From Dehalogenimonas alkenigignens (GTDB lineage Bacteria; Chloroflexota; Dehalococcoidia; Dehalococcoidales; Dehalococcoidaceae): a stretch of DNA of 64,000 bases. The DNA lies in contig NZ_KQ758903.1 of assembly GCF_001466665.1 (NCBI RefSeq), positions 1,609,684-1,673,683 of the forward strand, read 5' to 3'. The notes beneath the pieces were generated by a model. That model did not search any database, was not told the DNA's origin, and worked only from the letters and a program-made list of their open reading frames with translations. Position 1 is the stretch's first letter. Each line of letters starts with the position of its first letter. Shown here piece by piece: positions 1 to 6,786 of this stretch. The translations under genes and the position numbers were made by a program.

Positions 1-657
1 TGCCGCCAATTTCACCAGCGCAGTTCCTTTAGAAACCGCCGGATTTACGACATTGATAAACTTGACGTTTGGGTAGGCCGGTGTTCGGGCAACCGATCCG
101 CGCAGCGAACCGGTAAAATGGTCCAGGAATAGCCTGGCCTTCAATTCCTCATCCTGATTATGAATCATCAATTCGCATTTGATGATAAGTTCACGGCCGA
201 TAATCTCGTCGAAATTCACATGCGTGCTTCTGAGTCCGAAAAATTCCCGATGAATCGCGTCTGCCCAGTTGATCTCCTCGACAAAATACCTGTCAAGCGC
301 ATAGAGTTCCAGGTAAATGCTGTTGGCGCGGGCAAAACGCACCGCGGCGGCAAGTAATCCCGGATCAATCGGTTGCAAGGCAATTGTTGTATTCTGAGTT
401 GGGTTATAAATCAAAGCTCCGTCGAAGAAAATATGCGCTCCGTCCAGGCTAAGATCGGCTATGTATTGGCGGCAGGCGTCGACAACGCGGCCTGTGGATA
501 AGGCTATTGCGATGCCACCAGACTTTGCGGCCGCGATCACTGTTTTATCGGCGCTGGAAATTTGCCCTCTGGAGTTTATCAGGGTCCCATCGAGGTCAAC
601 GACAACAAGCTTGATCTGGCGATTTGTTAACGGGGATCCTTGGGCTTTACAGCTCAT
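1..657 (-). CDS. HAD-superfamily (Cof-type) phosphatase, 3' end cut by window edge
   Basis: A reading frame stays open from 657 down to the window edge, so the C-terminus is missing. Near the N-terminus it reads LVVVDLDGTLINSRG, the HAD motif I with the two catalytic aspartates, followed by ALSTGR, a motif II-like segment. This is the layout of Cof-type hydrolases that dephosphorylate sugar phosphates or flavin precursors. I chose the ATG at 657 because it gives a 4-base overlap with the stop of the upstream cyclase gene (654-1502), suggesting translational coupling on the minus strand. The substrate cannot be told. The short plus-strand frames across this stretch are antisense shadows. Confidence 0.85.
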   Translation of the reverse strand, partial: MSCKAQGSPLTNRQIKLVVVDLDGTLINSRGQISSADKTVIAAAKSGGIAIALSTGRVVDACRQYIADLSLDGAHIFFDGALIYNPTQNTTIALQPIDPGLLAAAVRFARANSIYLELYALDRYFVEEINWADAIHREFFGLRSTHVNFDEIIGRELIIKCELMIHNQDEELKARLFLDHFTGSLRGSVARTPAYPNVKFINVVNPAVSKGTALVKLAA

Positions 658-1502
658 CCGGCCACCAGCTGGATCTCAAATATTAATGGCCAAAGTTTGC
701 CGGTGACAAACAATCGCTTCTGCGCCGCATCATAAGCAATTCCATTTAGAACATCTACATAAATGCCGGCTGCCTGGGCTGGTGTCAGAAGCCCGGTAAG
801 GTCTATCCAACTTTCGACCCGGCCGCTGGCCGGATCAATGATAGCGATGCGGTCAGTCTGCCATACATTGGCATAGATTTTGCCGTCGATAAACTCCAAT
901 TCATTAAGCCTTACTACTGGCGTCGTCCCGTCTTTGACCTCTATCTGACTCGTCCGCTGTAAGGTAACCGGATCAAGGAAGTAAAGATTGGCTGTGCCAT
1001 CGCTCATGATGATGCGGCTGCCGTCATTGGCCAGGCCCCAGCCCTCGGTGACGTAATTGAAATCACTCTCCAGATCAAACGTTTCACGGTCATAAACAAA
1101 GCCGATGCCTGATTGCCAGGTGAGCTGAATGAGAGTGTCCTGCCACATCGTCAGCCCCTCCCCAAAATACTGTTGGGGCAGCGTCTTTGATTGCATCACC
1201 ATACCCGTCGCCAGCTCCACCTTACGAATTGATGACTGACCGTTCAGACCCGTGCTTTCGTAGAGGAATCCATTGAAGTAAACCAATCCCTGGGTGAAGG
1301 CGGTACGGTCATGGGGATAACTGTTAACGATGCGGTAAGTGTAATGGGTAGCCGTCTGGACGGCAGGCGTCGCTGTTGTCGTCGTGATGGTTTGCAATCC
1401 GTCGTTGTTGCAGGCTGCAGGCGCGATGGTAAATGAGATGATGAGGCACGCCGCGACCGTTAAACGCTTTACGTGTTGGGTTATCACTGTTCGATCTGTC
1501 AC
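654..1502 (-). CDS. Glutaminyl-peptide cyclotransferase (glutamine cyclotransferase family), lipoprotein
   Basis: The 282-residue product matches the glutamine cyclotransferase family, whose members form N-terminal pyroglutamate on a beta-propeller scaffold. The typical opening is visible as SYPHDRTAFTQGLVY, followed by repeated blade-like segments (FLYESTGLNG, YANVWQTDRIAIIDP). Residues 14-31 form a hydrophobic export signal ending in the lipobox PAAC, with Cys31 as the likely lipidated residue, so the enzyme should sit on the outer face of the membrane. It overlaps the HAD gene by four bases and both may share a transcript. Family assignment is firm; physiological targets are unknown. Confidence 0.85.
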   Translation of the reverse strand: MTDRTVITQHVKRLTVAACLIISFTIAPAACNNDGLQTITTTTATPAVQTATHYTYRIVNSYPHDRTAFTQGLVYFNGFLYESTGLNGQSSIRKVELATGMVMQSKTLPQQYFGEGLTMWQDTLIQLTWQSGIGFVYDRETFDLESDFNYVTEGWGLANDGSRIIMSDGTANLYFLDPVTLQRTSQIEVKDGTTPVVRLNELEFIDGKIYANVWQTDRIAIIDPASGRVESWIDLTGLLTPAQAAGIYVDVLNGIAYDAAQKRLFVTGKLWPLIFEIQLVAG

Positions 1503-1606
1503 CGATTTATCGCCTATGCCTAATCATACCAGCGTTAAGGTAAAACCGGCGAATAAGACATCACTCGTCCACGGCCAGGTCTGACCTACTATGGTATAAT
1601 ATTTGC

Positions 1607-2065
1607 ATGGGCGAGATTAAGGTCGTCGCTACCAACCAAAAGGCGTACCACAACTACTATATCAGCGACCCGATGGAAGCCGGGCTCGTCCTGACCGGTA
1701 CGGAGATCAAATCACTCCGCGGCGGCCGAGTTAACTTGGGCGACGCCTATGTCAAGCCGGAAAACGGCGAGATGTGGCTCCTGAATGCCCATATTGCTCG
1801 TTATGAGGCTGGTTCCTACATGAGCCATGAACCGACGCGGAGCCGCAAGCTTCTGGTCCATAAGAAGGAGATGCGTACCATGCTCGGGCGCATCAAGGAA
1901 AAAGGCCTGACCCTGGTGCCGACCAAAATCTACATTAAAGGAAATGTCGCTAAAGTGGAAGTCGCGGTCGGCAAAGGTAAAAAGCTCTATGACAAACGCG
2001 AGGTCATCGAGAAAAGAGAGAGCGATCGCGAACTGGGCCGCATTCTGAAAAATCGGCTCGCATGA
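1607..2065 (+). CDS. smpB: SsrA-binding protein SmpB
   Basis: A 152-residue SmpB, full length for the family. It carries the core GLVLTGTEIKSLR, the segment GDAYVKPENGEMWLLNAHI and a basic C-terminal tail (KRESDRELGRILKNRLA) that enters the ribosomal decoding centre. SmpB escorts tmRNA to stalled ribosomes in trans-translation. The stop codon lies four bases before the tmRNA gene, so partner protein and RNA are adjacent, a common bacterial arrangement. The segment YIKGNVAKVEVAVGKGKK is another family signature. This gene marks the core-genome side of the island insertion point. Confidence 0.97.
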   Translation: MGEIKVVATNQKAYHNYYISDPMEAGLVLTGTEIKSLRGGRVNLGDAYVKPENGEMWLLNAHIARYEAGSYMSHEPTRSRKLLVHKKEMRTMLGRIKEKGLTLVPTKIYIKGNVAKVEVAVGKGKKLYDKREVIEKRESDRELGRILKNRLA

Positions 2066-2068
2066 CCT

Positions 2069-2421
2069 GGGGACGCGTGGTTTCGACAGTGGAGGTTAGT
2101 TACGGAATTGCAGGTTGAGCTTGCCGCTAAGCTCACTAATCCTGGTGGCAAAACACAATTGGCGAACGTGAACTCGTTCTCGCCGGCTAAATAAAGCCAG
2201 CGCATCCGCCGCTCCTTACCCCGACGGGAGCGAATCGGGTGCCGACAGTTGGGGTGCCGCTGACCTGACGCCGACATGGGAGGCGAAAGACTAATCGGCT
2301 TGCCCGGCGAGATTCCGCCGGTTGAAGCTCAAAGGGCAAGAACAAAGATCCGGCTAAACCTGTAGCACATTCCGGGCAGTCTCCATTGGACGGGGAGTTC
2401 GACTCTCCCCCGTCTCCACCA
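2069..2421 (+). ncRNA. ssrA: tmRNA (ssrA), 3' end is the island attachment site
   Basis: The 353-nt gene begins GGGGACG and ends with CGTCTCC followed by ACCA, so the tRNA-like acceptor stem closes with one G-U pair and the CCA is encoded. The T-arm is GGGGAGTTCGACTCTCCCC. The tag reading frame is at 2161-2190 and encodes GERELVLAG followed by TAA, which I recall as the Dehalococcoides tag. A mobile island begins directly after the CCA. The 3' 25 bases (2396-2420) recur with three mismatches at 25128-25152, so ssrA is the integration target. Confidence 0.96.
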
Positions 2422-4006
2422 GAAACACAGCCGAGCCTTTGGGAGAAGCTCCCAGAGGCTCGTTTATTATGTGGATCTTAGAATCCTTCTTCGCTGAAGC
2501 TACCTGGAAGATAGGTCTGAAAGGTGGTTTAGGCATCACTGCGATCACCCTCTTCCCAGCTTTGGCGTCGATGTAGACTGCGTCCAGTATGGTGAGGAGT
2601 ATCTTCCTTTGCTCAGAAAGCGTTGCCGAAGCCCATAACTTGGGAAGATCCAGGATAAGTTTACCGGCAGCTTCTGCGGCGTTGTAGTCAGGCACCACCA
2701 ATGATTCAAGGCTGAGTTCAAGCAATCTCTTCTGCCGCTTGTACTCTTCTTCGGGCATGACGTTATCGACATATGCCCTGCCTAGTCGAAGGAGTCTTGC
2801 TTTGACCTCGTCGCGTTCCTTTTTGATCCGCTCAACATCATCTTTAAGACTGATTATTGACAGCACTTCTTCCAACCATTTCGGTCCGAGTTCGATAGCC
2901 GAAACTAACTCTCTCACCTGATTGTCAATAGTAGAACATGTTATGGCACCACCATGACCCCGACAATCCTCGATACTCCTGGTGGCTTTGTGCTCCCGAT
3001 AATATGAATTGCCACTGGTGTAAGTCTGAGCCCACATCGGCATGCCGCAGTAAGCGCATCTCACCAGACCTTTGAGCAAGTATTCCCTTTCAGGATGAGA
3101 CGAAAGCGTCTCGGACCTCCCTGAGTTCTTCTTGAGCAAATCTTGGACGGCAATAAAGACCTCTTTGCTGATCAGGGGCTGGTGAGCGCCGGGTAGAGCC
3201 TTACCCTGATACACGACTTGTCCGGTAAAGAAGGGATTGTGGAGGATTCCTCTGATGGATGCCGTTGTGAAGAGCCTGGGACCTGCTACAAGGTTGCCAA
3301 TGGCGTCGGGTGAGGCCTTGGTGTTCCGGGTGCGGAAACCCTCAGCATTAAGCCACCCAGCAAGGCTGCTTAGGGTGCCGGTGCCTGAGGCGTAGCGCCT
3401 GAATAGTTCGGTTACTGCTGGTCCTTCGGTTGGGTGGATGTGAATACCGCCAGAATGCTCAGGATCACACTGTTTGACCTTCTCTCCCTTGGAACTATCC
3501 CAGCAGGACTGGTATCCGAAAGGGATTGCCCCGTGATGCTTGCCCTCGTAAATCCGCTGCTCCTGCCCTTTCTTCACATGCTTGGCTAGCGATGATGAGA
3601 AGAACTGATTGAAGGCTCCCAGCATGTGCATCGAAAGCATGCCTTCAGGCGTTGAATAGTCGATACTCTCGGTAATGGAGACGAGCCCGACGTGATGTTT
3701 GGCCAAAATCGATAAGGACTCGATGGTTACCTTCATATTCCGGGACCAGCGATCAAGAGTATGGATCACGATGACGTCAAATTGATGTTTTGAGGCATCT
3801 TCCAGCAGCTGCCTGAAGACCGGACGTTTGGCGATGGCGTCGACATGAGCGCTCTTGCCTTCTTCCCGGTAGACGCCGACCGGTTGCCAGCCCCTGTTCT
3901 GACAAAGTTCCCGGAAGAGCCTCTCTTGAGCAGTGAGTGAATGCCCCTGAACCTGGGACACATCCGATACCCGGATGTAGGTGACTGCTCGTTTAGCTTC
4001 AGTCAT
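2354..4006 (-). CDS. Large serine recombinase (site-specific integrase)
   Basis: The 550-residue protein starts with a resolvase-type catalytic domain (AVTYIRVSDVSQ, with the nucleophilic serine in RVS; HTLDRWSRN further on). A Recombinase domain follows, then a zinc ribbon built from CAYCG and a later Cys pair, and then a coiled-coil-like stretch (ERIKKERDEVKARLLRLGRA). This is the architecture of phage-type large serine integrases. It is the best candidate for insertion and excision at ssrA. Its last roughly 22 codons and its stop lie antisense within ssrA, so the C-terminal residues are written by the host gene. It is preceded by two further genes in the same direction (3999-4184 and 4185-4805), almost without gaps. 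Confidence 0.92.
   Translation of the reverse strand: MTEAKRAVTYIRVSDVSQVQGHSLTAQERLFRELCQNRGWQPVGVYREEGKSAHVDAIAKRPVFRQLLEDASKHQFDVIVIHTLDRWSRNMKVTIESLSILAKHHVGLVSITESIDYSTPEGMLSMHMLGAFNQFFSSSLAKHVKKGQEQRIYEGKHHGAIPFGYQSCWDSSKGEKVKQCDPEHSGGIHIHPTEGPAVTELFRRYASGTGTLSSLAGWLNAEGFRTRNTKASPDAIGNLVAGPRLFTTASIRGILHNPFFTGQVVYQGKALPGAHQPLISKEVFIAVQDLLKKNSGRSETLSSHPEREYLLKGLVRCAYCGMPMWAQTYTSGNSYYREHKATRSIEDCRGHGGAITCSTIDNQVRELVSAIELGPKWLEEVLSIISLKDDVERIKKERDEVKARLLRLGRAYVDNVMPEEEYKRQKRLLELSLESLVVPDYNAAEAAGKLILDLPKLWASATLSEQRKILLTILDAVYIDAKAGKRVIAVMPKPPFRPIFQVASAKKDSKIHIINEPLGASPKGSAVFLVETGESRTPRPMETARNVLQV
2396..2420 (+). repeat. Left attachment site (attL-like) in ssrA 3' end
   Basis: This 25-base segment of the tmRNA T-arm and acceptor stem recurs at 25128-25152 with 22 identities (AGTYCGACTCTCCYCCGTCTCC core). 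Such target-gene duplications mark the two ends of an integrated element. The neighbouring large serine recombinase is the obvious candidate enzyme. Vinyl chloride respiration islands of Dehalococcoides are known to use ssrA in this way. Confidence 0.8.
2433..2461 (+). terminator. Hairpin terminator just downstream of ssrA
   Basis: GAGCCTTTGGGAG and CTCCCAGAGGCTC form a nearly perfect stem around an AAG loop, followed by GTTTATT. It could terminate ssrA. It lies inside the island and inside the antisense 3' coding end of the recombinase, so the island supplies this terminator. Confidence 0.6.
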
Positions 4007-4184
4007 GGGAAACCTCTCTTATCGAGTTTCCTCTTGAAGCGACGGACAGAGCGACTTCAGCGATGGTGTTGAAGAAGTGCTGTAACATTATGTCGTCTAA
4101 CTCTCCACCTTCAAAAGTGGCGGGGATTGTATAGCGAAGGGGTATACCCGTCAACGACTTATCGGGCATCTCCTTGGGATCCAT
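3999..4184 (-). CDS. Small hypothetical protein between two recombinases
   Basis: A 61-residue reading frame whose ATG follows immediately after the TAG of the upstream resolvase gene and whose end overlaps the start of the large recombinase by eight bases. This tight packing argues for a translated gene. The protein contains FEGGELDDIMLQHFFNTIAE, with no domain I recognise. It might be a recombination directionality factor or another accessory of integration, but that is inference from position only. Confidence 0.6.
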   Translation of the reverse strand: MDPKEMPDKSLTGIPLRYTIPATFEGGELDDIMLQHFFNTIAEVALSVASRGNSIREVSHD

Positions 4185-4805
4185 CTAGTTGGTCTCCCTG
4201 CCCTTGTCAGCGTCGAGTAACCGCTTGAAAGTGGCATAACCGATGCGGAGCTCTCTCGCTGCCTGGCGTCTTGATAACTCTCCAGCTTTGAGGCGCTCCA
4301 AAACTGCTCCATAAGTCTGATTGAAACCTCGCCTGTCGGTTACCCTTGGTCGCCCTATCTGCATCCCCTGTTTCCGGGCACGGTCCATGCCGGCCTTAAC
4401 CCTTTCTCTCAAGATCGACCTCTCCATTTGGGCATAAGCGACAGTGATGTAATAAAGGACTTCACCAAAAGGCGAGGTGGTGTCCAGCCAGGGCTCGGTG
4501 TAAGAACGAAGACCGACTCCCCAGGTCTTCAGCCTTTCGAGGGTAGTCGCGGCATCAAGCACTGACCGGAAAGCCCGGTCCATTCTCCAGACAAGGATCA
4601 AGTCAAAACGCCGCTTACTGGCGTCACTAAGAAGTTCGCGCCAGGAGGTCCTATGGACAATATCGGTGGCAGACACTTGATCTGAGTATTCATTGTAAGT
4701 CTGCCAACTCTGCGACTTTACGAACTCTCTTAAAGGCATGAGTTGGGTGGCAAGGTCTTGATCCTTGTCCGAGGTCGATACTCTGGCGTAAATCGCGACT
4801 CTCAT
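4185..4805 (-). CDS. Small serine recombinase (resolvase/invertase family)
   Basis: At 206 residues this has the length of gamma-delta/Hin-type resolvases. The N-terminal catalytic domain starts MRVAIYARVSTSDKDQD with the active serine in ARVS. The signatures LILVWRMDRAFRS and AQMERSILRERVKAGM follow, and a helix-turn-helix sits at the end (GELSRRQAARELRIGYATF). It could resolve multimers or invert DNA, or assist the large recombinase encoded two genes downstream. The reading frame is intact and is the first gene of the recombinase trio. Confidence 0.92.
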   Translation of the reverse strand: MRVAIYARVSTSDKDQDLATQLMPLREFVKSQSWQTYNEYSDQVSATDIVHRTSWRELLSDASKRRFDLILVWRMDRAFRSVLDAATTLERLKTWGVGLRSYTEPWLDTTSPFGEVLYYITVAYAQMERSILRERVKAGMDRARKQGMQIGRPRVTDRRGFNQTYGAVLERLKAGELSRRQAARELRIGYATFKRLLDADKGRETN

Positions 4806-4809
4806 GCTT

Positions 4810-5220
4810 TTATCCTTTGGACTGGATCTCCTGCTTCAGGGTATCGATAAGGGCATGCACCTTCGTATCGATCTTCCTGTAAGCTGCAATTGAGACTTCC
4901 AGCTTGTCGGCTTCTTCCTCACAATAAGCAGCGATGTTGTCACTCATGTCCTTTAACTGATCCGCTTCGAGGACAAACCTTGCCTTGCCATGGGTTGTCT
5001 TTGAAGATATCTCAAAGGCAGCGAAGACTTGACCGATATTAGTTGCAGGGATTTCGAGGCCGAACTCTTCAAGTATTCGGTCGGATATCTCTTTGGCGGT
5101 AGCCCGAGTTGTGCCTTCAGAGGCTAGAAGGTGGGCGGTAACCACGACTGCCAGACAGTTTTTAACTGAGATCAGGTGCGATGCCTTATGAACACACTCT
5201 TTGAGTTCATCGTAATTCAT
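4810..5220 (-). CDS. Hypothetical island protein
   Basis: I chose the ATG at 5220 (protein starts MNYDELKECV) over a start 12 codons upstream because GGAGAAACC sits at ribosome-binding distance and the ATGA overlaps the stop of the preceding gene. The 136-residue protein is predicted mostly helical, with a middle section (TAKEISDRILEEFGLEI) that could be a winged-helix-like fold and an acidic C-terminal helix (EEEADKLEVSIAAYRKIDT). I recognise no family. It belongs to a continuous minus-strand operon running from 8948 down to 2354. Confidence 0.7.
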   Translation of the reverse strand: MNYDELKECVHKASHLISVKNCLAVVVTAHLLASEGTTRATAKEISDRILEEFGLEIPATNIGQVFAAFEISSKTTHGKARFVLEADQLKDMSDNIAAYCEEEADKLEVSIAAYRKIDTKVHALIDTLKQEIQSKG

Positions 5221-5468
5221 CTGGTTTCTCCTTCCCCTGTACTCTGTTTGGTACATATATCGGCGGTGGAGTCGCTACCCGTACCCTTCGTACCCGTACC
5301 CTTTTCCTCCAAAACCTTCTTGATGTAGTTCTGGTCGGAGATGAAAGCCCTGAAATGTCTGCCGTCTTTCGGACAAATCAGCATGATGAACGGTTTGTTC
5401 GATTCCCTTCCTTTAGCGGTCCTGATTGATAAAGGACTGCCACAGATCAGGCAATTCACAGTGTTCAT
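5217..5468 (-). CDS. Small zinc-finger-like protein
   Basis: An 83-residue protein whose N-terminus, MNTVNCLICGSPLSI, carries a CxxC pair, with a further Cys at LICPKDGRHF. This suggests a small zinc-binding ribbon. The C-terminal third is rich in Gly, Thr and Ser and looks disordered. It overlaps its downstream neighbour by an ATGA, and its start lies four bases inside the ParB-like gene, so the three are translationally coupled. No function can be assigned beyond possible nucleic-acid binding. Confidence 0.65.
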   Translation of the reverse strand: MNTVNCLICGSPLSIRTAKGRESNKPFIMLICPKDGRHFRAFISDQNYIKKVLEEKGTGTKGTGSDSTADICTKQSTGEGETR

Positions 5469-6097
5469 TCTGGTTGATACCTCTCTAGAAAGAATTTACA
5501 CAGCAGATACATTGCAGTGCCGCGGGTATTGGGATTGTCTTTGCTTGAGTCCTTTGCCACAGGAAGAATCCTCGCAAGAGCCTCCTGCACTGTTTCGAGT
5601 TGAGGCCGAGTGAATTGCAGCTGCATATGAGAAAGCCTGGCGGCTTGCGCCTGCTCCCAGGCCTCAAGATGCTCAGCTAGAGTGCCTTCACTGATGGTGG
5701 AAAGAGTCGAAAGGCTTTGTGAAGTTTCCGGAAGAACAGATAACACTTCACTTTCGGGAATGGACGAGAGAATCTCTTTAAGAAGAGCACCCTTCAGAGC
5801 AAGGTCGTCTTGGCCCCTAAGACCATTGAGTGCCTGTGCCAAAAGCATGGCTTCGGCATCTTTCAGGTCAACAACGACGCAAGGAACCAGCTCGATCCCG
5901 ATGTCCTTGATCACCTTCAGCCGCTGATTTCCAGACAGGACTTCGTATAGGCTTTGTATTGGCCTCACCACCAGAGGCTCAACTAGACCGTATCGGGTGA
6001 GGCTGTTTTTCAGGCGTTCGAATCCAGCTTCGTCCATCTGATTCGGGTTCCAAGGTGCTTCCACCAAAACGGTCAGAGGCAGGGTGATGATTTTCAT
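5465..6097 (-). CDS. ParB/Srx-type nuclease-domain protein
   Basis: Residues 1-90 form a ParB N-terminal-like domain: ITLPLTVLVEAPWNPNQ, then LKNSLTRYGLVEPLVVRP and VLSGNQRLKVIKDIG, where the last is the GxxR box seen in ParB and related NTPase or nuclease proteins. The remaining 120 residues are helical and unassigned. There is no ParA partner nearby, so classical plasmid partitioning is unlikely. Domains of this type are also found beside phage DNA modification genes, which fits the overlapping Mom-like gene upstream (6094-6786). The function is probably recognition or processing of island DNA, but that is inference. Confidence 0.8.
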   Translation of the reverse strand: MKIITLPLTVLVEAPWNPNQMDEAGFERLKNSLTRYGLVEPLVVRPIQSLYEVLSGNQRLKVIKDIGIELVPCVVVDLKDAEAMLLAQALNGLRGQDDLALKGALLKEILSSIPESEVLSVLPETSQSLSTLSTISEGTLAEHLEAWEQAQAARLSHMQLQFTRPQLETVQEALARILPVAKDSSKDNPNTRGTAMYLLCKFFLERYQPE

Positions 6098-6786
6098 TTC
6101 GTCTCCTTTTTGGGGTAGGGTTGAGGGTTTACGGTCAGTTGGGTTTTCAAACTTGGATCTAGAAAATAGATATAGCGATGCTTTCGGGTTTGTGGCACTA
6201 CCCTGACTTCGATGCCTTGCTCCTCAAGATACTTGATCGAGTGCGATCCCAGGGTGTGACTGAGGCTCCGGGAGTGCCTCACTCGTCCGTCACCCAGGTC
6301 AAACATCGGCATAGCCTCAGACAATCCGGTGTAGATCCACCCAGTCGCCTGGTAGATAGTTCCAAGATGACCCTGGCCTGGATCGGCGTAGCTAACAATG
6401 AATTTAGTTTTTGTGTGCTTCTTGAGAGCCCTCAGAGCAATACTGATCACTCGTGATTCCGAGTTGGAAGGCAGTTCATCCGAAAGCCATAAGCGAGAAA
6501 GGGTCATACAGTCTTCGGGATTCGCACCCTGGACCAGGCGATAAGCGTGTGCCGGTCCAGAACCAAATGTAATTGCCCCAAGAAGCCTGTTGCCTTGAAG
6601 CACGCCGAAAGCTAGCTGCGTGCCACCAGGCATCGAGTGAAGGTAGTGGTTTCTGACCAAGATCGACTTGGCAGCAACGAAGGGTATGGGCTTAACCAGA
6701 ATGGATTGGAGCGCCGCCGTCGGGATCGGACCGCGTCTTTCATCCTGGCTGGATGACGTGCTGACCATTACACTCGCGGCGCTCAT
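6094..6786 (-). CDS. Mom-like DNA modification protein
   Basis: The 230-residue protein has the GNAT-like hallmarks of the phage Mu Mom family: NHYLHSMPGGTQLAFGV near residue 45, LSRLWLSDELPSNSESRVI, then SYADPGQGHLGTIYQATGW and YTG. Mom converts adenine in DNA to a carbamoyl-modified base that blocks restriction enzymes. Here it lies between a ParB-like protein and a primase-helicase with 4-base overlaps on both sides, so it is part of the mobile element's own operon. Modification of the island, or of the host chromosome, would be the expected role. Family placement is by motif recognition; the modified base in this host is unknown. Confidence 0.75.
   Translation of the reverse strand: MSAASVMVSTSSSQDERRGPIPTAALQSILVKPIPFVAAKSILVRNHYLHSMPGGTQLAFGVLQGNRLLGAITFGSGPAHAYRLVQGANPEDCMTLSRLWLSDELPSNSESRVISIALRALKKHTKTKFIVSYADPGQGHLGTIYQATGWIYTGLSEAMPMFDLGDGRVRHSRSLSHTLGSHSIKYLEEQGIEVRVVPQTRKHRYIYFLDPSLKTQLTVNPQPYPKKETK

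Noticed and set aside
160-706. Two short plus-strand frames at the left edge
   Set aside because: They are antisense to the HAD hydrolase, whose motifs are clear on the minus strand.
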